A stretch of 64,000 bases of DNA from Anaeramoeba ignava. Lineage: Eukaryota; Metamonada; Anaeramoebidae. The position numbers and the translations under genes were made by a program. The stretch covers positions 124,001 to 188,000 of the forward strand of contig JAPDFW010000088.1 in the NCBI GenBank assembly GCA_028826165.1, given 5' to 3'. Below the pieces are notes generated by a model that did not search any database, was not told where the DNA came from, and worked only from the letters and a program-made list of their open reading frames with translations. Below are positions 23,325-34,250 of the stretch, piece after piece; the first letter of the stretch is position 1; every line of letters starts with the position of its first letter.

Positions 23325-25928
23325 ATGGAAAAAAAACGTAAAATTCCAAAAGATAGAATAAGATTAATTTTCTTTACATCTTATCATTCAAATTTTGAAA
23401 AAAAAAATGAAGAAACCCAATCAAATCAACAAAATGAGTTTATTTTTGATAAAGAAATTAAACAAAAAGAGGAAGAAGAAACATTTCAAATCAAACAACA
23501 AAAATTTAATCTTCAAACAGTCAATTTAAAAGAAGATTTAAAAGAAGATTTAAAAGAAGATTTAAAAGAAGATTTAAAAGAAGATTTAAAAGAAGATTTA
23601 AAAGAAGATTTAAAAGAAGATTTAAAAGAAGATTTAAAAAAAGATTTAAAAGAAGATTTAAAAGAAGATAAACAAATTAATAAACAAGAAGATAAACAAA
23701 TTAATAAACAAATTAATAAACAAATTGATAAACAAATTGATAAACAAATTGATAAACAAATTGATAAACAAGAAGATAAACAAATTGATAAGCAAATTAA
23801 TAAAAAAGAAGATAAACAAATTGATAAAAAAGAAGATAAACAAGAAGATAAACAAATTGATAAACAAGAAGATAAACAAATTAATAAACAAATTAATAAA
23901 CAAATTAATAAACAAATTAATAAACAAATTAATAAACAAATTAATAAACAAGAAGATAAACAAATTAATAAACAAGAAGATAAACAAATTGATAAACAAA
24001 TTAATAAACAAATTGATAAACAAGAAGATAAACAAATTAATAAACAAATTAATAAACAAGAAGATAAACAAATTAATAAACAAATTAATAAACAAGATAA
24101 ACAAATTAATAAAAAAATTGATAAACAAATTGATAAACAAATTGATAAACAAATTGATAAACAAACAGATAAACAAATTGATAAACAAATTAATAAACAA
24201 ATTGATAAACAAGAAGATAAACAAATTGATAAGCAAATTAATAAAAAAGAAGATAAACAAATTGATAAAAAAGAAGATAAACAAGAAGATAAACAAATTG
24301 ATAAACAAGAAGATAAACAAATTAATAAACAAATTAATAAACAAATTAATAAACAAATTAATAAACAAATTAATAAACAAGAAGATAAACAAATTAATAA
24401 ACAAGAAGATAAACAAATTGATAAACAAATTAATAAACAAATTGATAAACAAGAAGATAAACAAATTAATAAACAAATTAATAAACAAGAAGATAAACAA
24501 ATTAATAAACAAATTAATAAACAAGATAAACAAATTAATAAAAAAATTGATAAACAAATTGATAAACAAATTGATAAACAAATTGATAAACAAACAGATA
24601 AACAAATTGATAAACAAATTAATAAACAAATTGATAAACAAGAAGATAAACAAATTGATAAACAAATTGATAAAAAAGAAGATAAACAAATTAATAAACA
24701 AGAAGATAAACAAATTAATAAACAAATTGATAAACAAATTAATAAAAAAGAAGATAAACAAGAAGATAAACAAGAAGATAAACAAGAAGATAAACAAATT
24801 AATAAACAAATTGATAAACAAATTGATAAAAAAGAAGATAAACAAATTAATAAACAAGAAGATAAACAAATTGATAAACAAATTGATAAACAAATTGATA
24901 AACAAATTGATAAACAAATTGATAAACAAATTGATAAACAAATTGATAAACAAATTGATAAACAAATTGATAAACAAATTAATAAAAAAGAAGATAAACA
25001 AATTAATAAACAAGAAGATAAACAAATTAATAAAAAAGAAGATAAACAAATTGATAAACAAATTGATAAACAAATTAATAAACAAGAAGATAAACAAATT
25101 GATAAACAAATTGATAAACAAATTAATAAACAAATTAATAAACAAGAAGATAAACAAATTGATAAACAAATTAATAAAAAAGAAGATAAACAAATTGATA
25201 AACAAGAAGATAAACAAATTGATAAACAAATTAATAAACAAGTTGATAAACAAATTGATAAACAAATTGATAAACAAGAAGATAAACAAATTAATAAACA
25301 AGAAGATAAACAAATTGATAAACAAATTGATAAACAAGAAGATAAACAAATTAATAAAAAAGAAGATAAACAAATTGATAAACAAATTGATAAACAAATT
25401 AATAAAAAAGAAGATAAACAAATTGATAAACAAATTGATAAACAAATTGATAAACAAATTGATAAACAAATTGATAAACAAATTGATAAACAAATTGATA
25501 AACAAATTGATAAACAAATTGATAAACAAGAAGATAAACAAATTAATAAACAAATTGATAAACAAATTGATAAACAAATTGATAAACAAGAAGATAAACA
25601 AATTAAACAAATTAAACAAATTGATAAACAAGAAGATAAACAAATTAATAAAAAAGAAGATAAACAAATTGATAAACAAATTGATAAACAAATTGATAAA
25701 CAAATTAATAAAAAAGAAGATAAACAAATTGATAAACAAATTGATAAACAAATTAATAAACAAAATGATTTAAAAAACAATTCAAAAAATGATTTAAAAA
25801 ATGATTTAAAAAATGATTCAAAAAATGATTCAAAAAATGATTCAAAAAATGATTTAAAAAATGATTCAAAAATGATTCAAAAATTGATTCAAAAATTGAT
25901 TCAAAAAATGATTCAAAAATTGATTTAA
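23325..25928 (+). CDS. Low-complexity KQID/KQIN/KEDL repeat protein
   Basis: 867-codon frame. About 60 ordinary residues (MEKKRKIPKDRIRLIFFTSY) precede ~10 KEDL repeats, then roughly 185 four-residue units KQID, KQIN and KQED, then KNDS/KNDL repeats. Each unit is 12 bp. The repeats would form a highly charged, probably helical or coiled rod. The frame ends at 25928 only because one 12-bp unit near 25866-25878 lacks an A. If that base is restored, the KNDS frame stays open to 26662 and enters the TPR gene in frame, so this may be the N-terminal part of one ~1,650-residue protein. Large minus-strand and other-frame ORFs here are artefacts of the repeat. No function is assigned. Confidence 0.6.
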   Translation: MEKKRKIPKDRIRLIFFTSYHSNFEKKNEETQSNQQNEFIFDKEIKQKEEEETFQIKQQKFNLQTVNLKEDLKEDLKEDLKEDLKEDLKEDLKEDLKEDLKEDLKKDLKEDLKEDKQINKQEDKQINKQINKQIDKQIDKQIDKQIDKQEDKQIDKQINKKEDKQIDKKEDKQEDKQIDKQEDKQINKQINKQINKQINKQINKQINKQEDKQINKQEDKQIDKQINKQIDKQEDKQINKQINKQEDKQINKQINKQDKQINKKIDKQIDKQIDKQIDKQTDKQIDKQINKQIDKQEDKQIDKQINKKEDKQIDKKEDKQEDKQIDKQEDKQINKQINKQINKQINKQINKQEDKQINKQEDKQIDKQINKQIDKQEDKQINKQINKQEDKQINKQINKQDKQINKKIDKQIDKQIDKQIDKQTDKQIDKQINKQIDKQEDKQIDKQIDKKEDKQINKQEDKQINKQIDKQINKKEDKQEDKQEDKQEDKQINKQIDKQIDKKEDKQINKQEDKQIDKQIDKQIDKQIDKQIDKQIDKQIDKQIDKQIDKQINKKEDKQINKQEDKQINKKEDKQIDKQIDKQINKQEDKQIDKQIDKQINKQINKQEDKQIDKQINKKEDKQIDKQEDKQIDKQINKQVDKQIDKQIDKQEDKQINKQEDKQIDKQIDKQEDKQINKKEDKQIDKQIDKQINKKEDKQIDKQIDKQIDKQIDKQIDKQIDKQIDKQIDKQIDKQEDKQINKQIDKQIDKQIDKQEDKQIKQIKQIDKQEDKQINKKEDKQIDKQIDKQIDKQINKKEDKQIDKQIDKQINKQNDLKNNSKNDLKNDLKNDSKNDSKNDSKNDLKNDSKMIQKLIQKLIQKMIQKLI

Positions 25929-26640
25929 AAAATGATTCAAAAAATGATTCAAAAATTGATTCAAAAAATGATTCAAAAAATGATTTAAAAAATGATTCAA
26001 AAAATGATTCAAAAAATGATACAAAAAATGATTCAAAAATTGATTTAAAAAATGATTTAAAAAATGATTCAAAAAATGATTTAAAAATTGATTCAAAAAA
26101 TGATTCAAAAAATGATTTAAAAAATGATTTAAAAATTGATTTAAAAAATAATTCAAAAAATGATTCAAAAATTGATTCAAAAAATGATTCAAAAAATGAT
26201 TTAAAAATTGATTTAAAAAATGATTCAAAAAATGATTCAAAAAATGATTCAAAAAATGATTCAAAAAATGATTCAAAAAATGATTCAAAAAATAATTCAA
26301 AAATTGATTTAAAAAATAATTCAAAAAATGATTTAAAAAATGATTCAAAAATTGATTCAAAAATTGATTCAAAAAATGATTCAAAAATTGATTTAAAAAA
26401 TGATTCAAAAAATGATTTAAAAATTGATTCAAAAAATGATTCAAAAATTGATTCAAAAAATGATTTAAAAATTGATTTAAAAAATGATTCAAAAAATGAT
26501 TTAAAAATTGATTCAAAAAATGATTCAAAAATTGATTCAAAAAATGATTTAAAAATTGATTTAAAAAATGATTCAAAAAATAATTTAAAAATTGATTCAA
26601 AAAATGATAATAAAATTGATAATAAAAACCCCACAAACAA
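23520..26640 (+). repeat. 3.1-kb coding array of 12-bp units with an internal duplication
   Basis: Blocks in order: AAAGAAGATTTA (23527-23665), AAACAAATTGAT, AAACAAATTAAT and AAACAAGAAGAT (to ~25760), then AAAAATGATTCA, AAAAATTGATTC and AAAAAATGATTT (to 26640). About 430-440 bp are duplicated: rare variants (AAG for AAA at 23792 and 24233; ACAGAT at 24165 and 24594; the short KQDKQ unit) recur with that offset. Confidence 0.92.
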
Positions 26641-26662
26641 ATTCCTCAATGTAATCAAAAAA

Positions 26663-28276
26663 ATGAGTAAACTGAAAAATAAAAATTCAAATCAAAACAA
26701 AAAACCATTTCCAAAAGATCCAAAATTTCAAGAAGCATTCAAACAATTCAACGATAAAAACTACAAAGAAGCACTAGAAAACTTCAAACAATTTCTTGAA
26801 AAAAACGAAAATAGCTTTGAAGCACTATTTTATCTAGGATGCTGCTATGAAAATTCGAATATGAATCAATTAGCAATCGCTCAATTTAAAAAGGCATTAA
26901 ATATCGAACCAAAAGATGAAGACACAAACATCCATTTGATAAAACTCTATCAATCACAAAATCAAATCAAAGCAGCTTTGGCATCATTGAACCAATTCCT
27001 CTCATTTTCAAACGATAACCATAAAGCTTATGAAATTTTGGAAGAACTTGATTTAAAAGAAAAATCAATTATTCAGGAAGTTACCCGAAAAAAAACAGAA
27101 AAAATGATTCCTTTAATTATCACTCTCGCAAGAATTAATTACCAAAAACAACAGTACACAAAATCGCAATCATTTCTCAACAACATTTTAAAAGTGGATT
27201 CTAAAAATGTTTCAGTTTTATTACTTCTTATTAAGGTTCTTAAGCCTCAAAACAAAATCCCTCAAATTATCAATTCCTATCAAAAATTAATCACTATTGA
27301 GCCAGATAATCATCTCCATTATTATCATTTGGGGAAATTTTTTGAGCGGAACGAACAATTTTCTGATGCAATCTCGAATTTTGAAAATTCTATTAAAATC
27401 AACAAAAATTTCACCGAATCTCATCTTCATCTTGGAAATATCTATGATGAACAAGGAGACTTCCAAAAAGCAATTGAGTATTGGTCTGTGGCGATCAAGT
27501 ATAGGCCACATTCCTTGCAATTACTTAACGATCTTGGCTCAGCTTATTATCAAACAGGAGATATTGAAAAAGCAATTGAATTTTTACAAAAAGCGATCCA
27601 AATTGATCCAAAATTCGCTCCTTCTTATTACAATATTGGGTGCATCTATGACGAGCAAAACGATTATGAAAAGGCTTGCGAATTTTATCAGAAATCGATT
27701 GAATGCGACCCGCAAAATCCAGATACTTTTACCAATCTTGCAATCGCATTTGAAAACAAAGGAGACATCCAAAAAGCAATTGAAACTTTAAAAAATTATT
27801 TGAAACAAAATTTGGGTCATTTTGATATTCTCTATCATTTAGGATCTATATATATGAAAAATCACCATTTAGATGACTCTCTTATGTGCTTCCTCAAATG
27901 TGTGGAGATGGACGATAAAAACTTCCAAGTATTCGATAACATTGCAAGAATCAAATTTGTTCAAAAAAAATATTCAGAATCATTTGAATTTTTCGAAAAG
28001 TCTTTAAAATCCAATCCTGAATCAATCGACCAAGCTTATTCTTGCGCTCTTGAATTGAAAAAAATGAACAAAATTGATTATTCCATTCAATTACTTCAAA
28101 TTATCATAAAATATAATCCAAATTCTGTTGATTCTCTTTTTCAACTTGCTTTAAACAAAATGGAAAAAAATCAATTCAAAGAAGCAAAATTTTATTTGGA
28201 AAAAGTTTCTGTTTTGAATCATTCATATCCTTTACTTGAAGAAAAATTAAAAGAAGTTCGATCTAAAAAGAAATAA
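26663..28276 (+). CDS. TPR-repeat protein, OGT-type superhelix
   Basis: 537 residues from ATG 26663 to TAA, almost entirely tetratricopeptide repeats (about 12-13). Examples are FKQFNDKNYKEALENFKQFL, AIEYWSVAIKYRPHSLQLLN, LGSAYYQTGDIEKAIEFLQK and AIQIDPKFAPSYYNIGCIYD, with the usual W/L-G-Y-A-P pattern. They are closest in style to TPRs of O-GlcNAc transferase and bacterial/archaeal relatives, but no glycosyltransferase domain follows. The role is a scaffold for protein-protein binding; the partner is unknown. The start is uncertain because the frame is open upstream through the KNDS tract to 25865, so it could be the C-terminal domain of the preceding repeat protein. No promoter-like T-rich block lies directly before 26663. 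Confidence 0.85.
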   Translation: MSKLKNKNSNQNKKPFPKDPKFQEAFKQFNDKNYKEALENFKQFLEKNENSFEALFYLGCCYENSNMNQLAIAQFKKALNIEPKDEDTNIHLIKLYQSQNQIKAALASLNQFLSFSNDNHKAYEILEELDLKEKSIIQEVTRKKTEKMIPLIITLARINYQKQQYTKSQSFLNNILKVDSKNVSVLLLLIKVLKPQNKIPQIINSYQKLITIEPDNHLHYYHLGKFFERNEQFSDAISNFENSIKINKNFTESHLHLGNIYDEQGDFQKAIEYWSVAIKYRPHSLQLLNDLGSAYYQTGDIEKAIEFLQKAIQIDPKFAPSYYNIGCIYDEQNDYEKACEFYQKSIECDPQNPDTFTNLAIAFENKGDIQKAIETLKNYLKQNLGHFDILYHLGSIYMKNHHLDDSLMCFLKCVEMDDKNFQVFDNIARIKFVQKKYSESFEFFEKSLKSNPESIDQAYSCALELKKMNKIDYSIQLLQIIIKYNPNSVDSLFQLALNKMEKNQFKEAKFYLEKVSVLNHSYPLLEEKLKEVRSKKK

Positions 28277-28410
28277 AACAAAATTAAAAGAAAATTTTTT
28301 TTTTTTTCATTTTTTTTTTTTCATTTTTCTTTTTCAAATTAAATCAAAACAAAAAAAAAAAATTTTCTTTTAATTTTTAAATTTTTTATAATAATAATAA
28401 TAATAAAAAA

Positions 28411-30821
28411 ATGAATCCTGAAATGGATATTGAAAATCAAGAAAAATCTCAAAACAAACAACAAAATCAAACAACAAATCAAATAAGCAAACAAACACAA
28501 AATCCAAATCAAATGAGACAAGGAATAAAACCGTCACAACAAAACGATATCAAGAATCAAAATCCAAACCAACAAAACATTTCCAATCAACAATATCCTC
28601 AAAATCAATTAAATCAATATCCACAATTTTCTTATACTTTTCAACAACATCCACAATTTTCATATCCTTATCAATATACGCAACAATTCCAAAATCAATT
28701 AAATCAACAAAATCCAAATTCATTGAAACAACAAAATCAAATGAATCCAAATCAAATTTCACAATATCAACATTATAATCAACAAACACCATTAAATCCT
28801 TATCAACTTCAACAATTACAACAATTACAACAATATCATCAGTATCAATATCAACAATATCAGCAATATCAAAATCAAATGAATCAACAAAATCAAAATC
28901 AAAATCAAAATCAAAATCAAAATCAAAATCAAAATCAAAATCAAAATCAAAATCAAAATCAAAATCAAAATCAAAATCAAAATCAAAATTCAAAATCAAA
29001 ATTCAAAATCAAAATCAAAATCAAAACGAAATTCAAAATCAAAACAAAAATCAAAACGAAATTCAAAATCAAAACAAAAATCAAAACGAAATTCAAAATC
29101 AAAATCAAAATCAAAATCAAAACAAAATTCAAAATCAAAATCAAAACAAAATTCAAAATGAAAAGCAAAATAAAATCCAAATCCAACAAAATAAAATCCA
29201 AATCCAACAAAATCAAAACCAAAATTTAAATCAAAATCAAAATCAAATTGAAAATCAAAATTTAAACAAAATTCAAATCCAACAAAATCAAAATCAAAAT
29301 CAAAATCAAAATCAAAATCAAAATCAAAATTTAAACAAAATTCAAAACAAAAATCAAATACAAAATCAAAATCAAAATCAAAATCAAAATCAAAATCAAA
29401 ATTTAAACAAAGATCAAGACAAAAATGAAAACAAAATTCAAAATGAAATTCAAAATCAAAATCAAAATGAAATTCAAAATCAAAATCAAAATGAAACTCA
29501 AAATGAAATTCAAATCGAAATTGAAACTCAAAATCAAAATGAAACTCAAAATCCAAATGAAACTCAAAATCCAATTCAACCTGAAACAGAAATTCTTCAA
29601 TCTTATGAAAGACAGAAAGAAATGAACAATGAAATTCAATTAATTTTAGAAGAAATCAAACAAATGGAAGAAAAACTAAAAAAAGTAAAAGAATTTGAAC
29701 TGAATGTTGAAGAATTTTCATTTGTTCGAGGAACACATAAAAAATTCATTCAAAAAGTGAAAAAATATGAAGAAATAAGAAACAAAAAAATTCAATTAGC
29801 AAGAGAATGGTTTGTATTTCAACTTGAGAATTTGAAAAAAATTTTTGATGATGAAATGAAAAGAGCAAATAAAGAATTTCATTCTGAATGTAAATTAGTT
29901 TCTGAAAATTTACTTTCAGAAGCTTTAGAACAACGCAAAATGATTCTTGAAGGCAAAAATATTAATCAATCCATTTCTGGAAATCAAAAATGTATTTTTA
30001 ATTTAAAATTAATTTTTTAAATCAATTAATCAATTAATTAATTAATTAATTTTTTTTAAAGCTTCAAAAAATTTAAAAAAGAGGAAATTGAGAAAAGATT
30101 TTGAACAAGATGAAGATCGTTTTTTGAATAATTGTAATAATTTTAATTTTTCAATTCAAATCAAAAATCAATTCAAATCAAAAATCGGAAAAAAAATTTT
30201 TTTTTAATAAAATCAAATAAAATCAAATAAAATCAAATAAAATCAAAAGTTGCTGAAATTAAAAGTTTAAAAAAATCCGAAATTGAAAAAGATTTAGCTG
30301 CAATTAGAAGACAATCATCTAAAAAAGGATTAAATACAGAACCAGTTATTTGTGTTGAAGGACAAATACTTTATTTTGGGAATAATAAGTTTACAGTTGG
30401 GTCAGGAGTTTCACTTATACATGATAACGGAAGACAATGCGGAATAATTAAGAGAATTACTCCACTTGAGGTAAGATTCAAAAATTAAAATTAAAATTCA
30501 ATTCAATTCAAAAATTAAATTAAAATTAAAATTAAAATTCAATTCAAAAATTAAAATTAAATTAAAAATTAAAATTAAAATTAAAATTAAATTCAATTCA
30601 AAAATTAAATTAAAATTAAAATTAAATTAAAATTAAAATTCAAATTTAAAATTAAAATTAAAATTAAAATTAAAATTCAATTCAAAAATTAAAATTAAAA
30701 TTAATTTTGTTTTAATTAGATTACTTTAAAATTAAATGATGGAAGAAAATTAATTATTCCAGTTACTCAATTACGTGAGAAAAATCAATTAGAATTTAAT
30801 GAAGTTTCAAATTATCTTTAA
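28411..30821 (+). CDS. Sds3/BRMS1-like Sin3-HDAC complex subunit
   Basis: Four exons: 28411-29991, 30062-30133, 30250-30470, 30720-30821. The first ~160 codons are Gln/Asn/Pro-rich with QYPQFSYTFQQ-type repeats, then an Asn-Gln tract to ~29560. The conserved part begins ILQSYERQKEMNNEI, with a coiled coil and EEFSFVRGTHKKFIQKVKKY, the Sds3-like helical region. Exons 3-4 encode the C-terminal capping domain (VICVEGQILYFGNNKF, GIIKRITPLE, LNDGRKLIIPVTQLREKNQL), resembling the SUDS3 C-terminus. SUDS3/BRMS1 proteins dimerise through the coiled coil and anchor HDAC to Sin3, repressing transcription. Two +1 insertions (TT for T at 28989-28990 and 29002-29003) shift the frame inside the tract; exon lengths sum to 658 codons plus 2, as expected. 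Confidence 0.8.
28895..29560 (+). repeat. Coding AATCAA tract in the Sds3-like gene
   Basis: AATCAA hexamers with AACGAAATTCAA, AACAAAATTCAA and AATTTAAACAAA variants, encoding NQ, NE-IQ and NK-IQ. Two single-T insertions near 28989 and 29002 displace the frame. Confidence 0.9.
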
Positions 30822-31007
30822 TTCATTTTTTTTTTCTCTTTCTTTTTTTTCTAATTCCACTTTTTTTTTTCTTTTCTAATTTTCAATTTTTTTCAATTTT
30901 TTTTTGTTCCACTTTTTTTTTTTTCCTTTTAATTTACAAAATTAAAAATCGAAAAATTTTTTTTTTCATTTTTTTATTTGATTGATTTATTTTTGTTTTT
31001 TTTTAAA

Positions 31008-33947
31008 ATGAATCTCAATTCAATGGTAGATGTTCTTGTTCATAATAATGTTATTGAGAGTGATATTGTAGAACAAACTATGCGCAAAGTAGATAGAAAA
31101 ACATTTGTTCCAAATTTAGTTGAACCTTATGAAGGTTTTAAATAAAAAATAAAAAAAAAAAACTCAAAAAAATCAAATTAAAAAAAATCAACATGAAAAT
31201 GAATTGAAAATTTCGGAATATTGCATAATAAAGATGCACCAATACCTTGTGGTTTTAACGCAACAATTTCCGCACCACATATATATGGTATATTTTTAGA
31301 ATTATTGAAAGATCATCTTCAACCTGGAGCAAGTGTACTTGATCTTGGAGGAGGAACTGGATATTCCTCAGCATTATTGTATAATATTTTATGGATAATT
31401 TTGTTTGTAGGAATTTTTTAAGATTGAATTTATGAGTGTTTTTATATTTTTTATATACAAGTGGGTCAATAGTTGGGAAAAAAGGAAAAGTTGTTTCTAT
31501 TGAACATATTCCAGAATTATCGAATTTAGCTCGTTCAAATTTGGAAAAGGAACTTCCTAAGCTTTGGAAGAGTAATGTTTTTGAAATCCTCGAAATGGAT
31601 GGTTTTAATGGTTACCCTAAATTGGCTCCTTATGATGTTATTCTTATAGGTGCTGCTTGTGAAAAAATTCCTAAATCTTTGTTGTTACAATTAAAACCTT
31701 GGGGAAGATTGGTATTTGATTCATATATTTTTATATATTTTTATATTTTATTTTTTATTTAATTTTTTATTTAGTTATCTCCTGTTGGACCACAAGATAA
31801 ATCTCAATGTTTGGCTTTTAATTTAATTAACTTGGATTTATAAAACGATTTATAAAATTATTAATAAAATTAATTTATAAAATTAATTATAAAATTATTA
31901 ATAAAACGATTTATAAAATTATTTATAAAATTAAATATAAAATTAATTATAAAATTAAATATAAAATTAATTATAAAATTATTTATAAAATTATTAATAA
32001 AATTATTTATAAAATTATTAATAAAATTAAATATAAAATTATTTATAAAATTAATTATAAAATTATTTATAAAATTATTTATAAAATTATTTATAAAATT
32101 ATAAAATTAATAAAATTATTTATAAAATTAATTATAAAATTATTTATAAAATTATTTATAAAAAAATAAAAATTTATAAAATTAATTTATAAAAATTATA
32201 TATAAAATGAATTTTATGAATATTTATAAAATTACCAATAAATTGTGGTTTTAAAATTATTTATAAAACCACATATAAAATTTATTTTAAAATTATTGAA
32301 ATTATTTATAAAATTATTTATAAAAATGTATTTGATAAGGAGGAATAAAATATTTAAAATTATTTCAAAATTATTTGTATAATATTTTTATGGATAATTT
32401 TGTTTATAAAATTTTTAATAAAGATTAAAAATTTAAAATGAGTGTTTTTAAATATTTTTATATAATTAATTATAAAAATAGTTATAAAAAAGGAAAAGTT
32501 GTTTTATTGAACATATTCCATTAATTTAAAATTATAAATTATTTTAAAATTCGTTAAAAATTTTTATTTTTATAAAAAAAGGAATTTATAAAATTTGGAA
32601 AATAATTTTTTTTAATAAAAAATAAAATGGTTTTAATGGTTACCCTAAATTTTGGCTCCTAAAATGATGTTATTCTTATAGGTGCTGCTTGTGAAAAATT
32701 TATAAAAATCTTTATTTATTACAATTATAAAATTATTTATAAAAAATTGGTATTTGATTTTATATATTTTTATAAAATTATTTTTAAATATTTATTTTAT
32801 TTTATTTATTTATTTTTTATTTATTATATAAAATTATGTTGGACCACAAGATAAATATAAAATTCAATGTTTAAATTTTTTAAATTTAAAAATTAACTTG
32901 GATTTATAAAAAAATTTTTATAAAATTATTTATAAATTATTTATAAAATTATTTATAAAATTAAATATAAAATTATTTATAAAATTATTAATTATAAAAT
33001 TATTTATAAAATTAAATATAAAATTATTTATAAAATTATTTATAAAATTATTTATAAAAATTAATAAAATTATTTATAAAATTATAAATTAAATATAAAT
33101 TAATTATAAAATTAATTATAAAATTATTTATAAATTATTTATAAAATTATTTATAAAATTAAATATAAAATTAATTATTTTTATAAAATTAAATATAAAA
33201 TTATTTATAAAATTAAATATAAAATATAAAATTATTTATAAAATTAAATATAAAATTAAAATTATTTTATAAAATTATTTATAAAATTAATTATAAAATT
33301 ATTAATAAAATTATTTATAAAATTAATGATAAAATTAAATATAAAATTAATTATAAAATTAATTATAAAATTAATTATAAAATTAATTATAAAATTATTT
33401 TAAAAATTTATAAAAATTTATAAAAATTAAAATTATTTATATTTATAAAAATTAAATATAAAATTATTTATAAAATTATTTATAAAATTATTTATAAAAT
33501 TAAATATAAAATTATTTTAAAATTATTTATAAAATTATTTTTAAAATTATTTATAAAATTATTTATAAAATTATTTATAAAATTATTTATAAAATTATTT
33601 ATAAAATTATTTATAAAATTATTTATAAAATTATTTATAAAATTATTTATAAAATTAAATATAAAATTATTTATAAAATTATTTATAAAATTATTTATAA
33701 AATTATTTATAAAATTATTTATAAAATTATTTATAAAATTATTTATAAAATTTAAATTATAAAATTATTTAAAATTATTTATAAAATTATTTATAAATTA
33801 ATTATTAAATTATTTATAAAATTAATTGAATTAGATTTGACAATTGTTGATAAACTTCCTGATGGAACTGTTAATATAACAAGAGGAACTAAAGTTAAAT
33901 TTACACCATTTACTTCTAAAGAAGAACAATTATCATTAAGATATTAA
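31008..33947 (+). CDS. PCMT1: Protein-L-isoaspartate (D-aspartate) O-methyltransferase
   Basis: Five exons: 31008-31134, 31234-31378, 31462-31711, 31775-31808, 33835-33947; all phases agree, 222 aa. The enzyme methylates the alpha-carboxyl of isoaspartyl residues with S-adenosylmethionine to start repair of damaged proteins. Diagnostic motifs are MRKVDRKTFVP, NATISAPHIYG, the SAM-binding VLDLGGGTGYSSAL, GKVVSIEHIPEL, APYDVILIGAACEKIP, LKPWGRL and the C-terminal VDKLPDGTVNI. The exon 2/3 and 4/5 joins align residue-for-residue in spacing with human PCMT1. Exon 4 is only 34 nt. Intron 4 (31809-33834, donor gtttgg) is 2 kb of ATTTATAAAATT repeats enclosing a decayed copy of exons 2-4. Introns 1 and 4 use GTT donors. 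Confidence 0.95.
31850..33830 (+). repeat. PIMT intron 4, ATTTATAAAATT array
   Basis: 12-bp unit ATTTATAAAATT with AATTATAAAATT and AAATATAAAATT variants, on both sides of the relic at 32185-32915. Confidence 0.9.
32185..32915 (+). pseudogene. Repeat-invaded duplicate of PIMT exons 2-4
   Basis: A second, degenerate copy of the genomic stretch 31190-31860 in the same order and orientation. Exact islands include the ~33 bp around TTCTTATAGGTGCTGCTTGT (gene ~31634-31667, copy ~32666-32698), GGTTTTAATGGTTACCCTAA (31601 and ~32629), GTTGGACCACAAGATAAAT (31784 and ~32838), and TAATATTTT...ATGGATAATTTTG (31381 and ~32390). Between islands the exon bases are replaced by ATAAAATT-like repeat words. 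It has no open frame. It could be a real duplication decaying into the repeat or a consensus artefact of assembling this locus. Confidence 0.8.
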
Positions 33948-34250
33948 TCGAAATTTAAATGATCAAAAATTGGAAAAAAATTTTTTTTTTCTTTTTGGGA
34001 ATTATTTCTTATTAAAAAAATAAAAATAAAAATAATATAAAAATAAACAATAAAATCTTTTTTTTTTTTGAATCTTATTTCTTATTTTAATTAATTTAAA
34101 TTGAGAAAAAAAAATTTTATAATTAAAAAAGCAAAAAAAAAAATAAAAAAATTCAAAATTATTTTTTTCATTTTTTTTTCAAATTTTTTTTTAAATCTTT
34201 TCAATTTTTTTTCAATTTAAAAACAAAACAAAAAACGTATACAAATAAAA

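Noticed and set aside
23513-25780. Minus-strand and alternate-frame ORFs of 680-755 codons over the KQID array
   Set aside because: A 12-bp repeat open in one frame tends to be open in others; these have no unique ends, no motifs and no promoter-like context. Only the plus-strand frame beginning with ordinary sequence at 23325 is kept.
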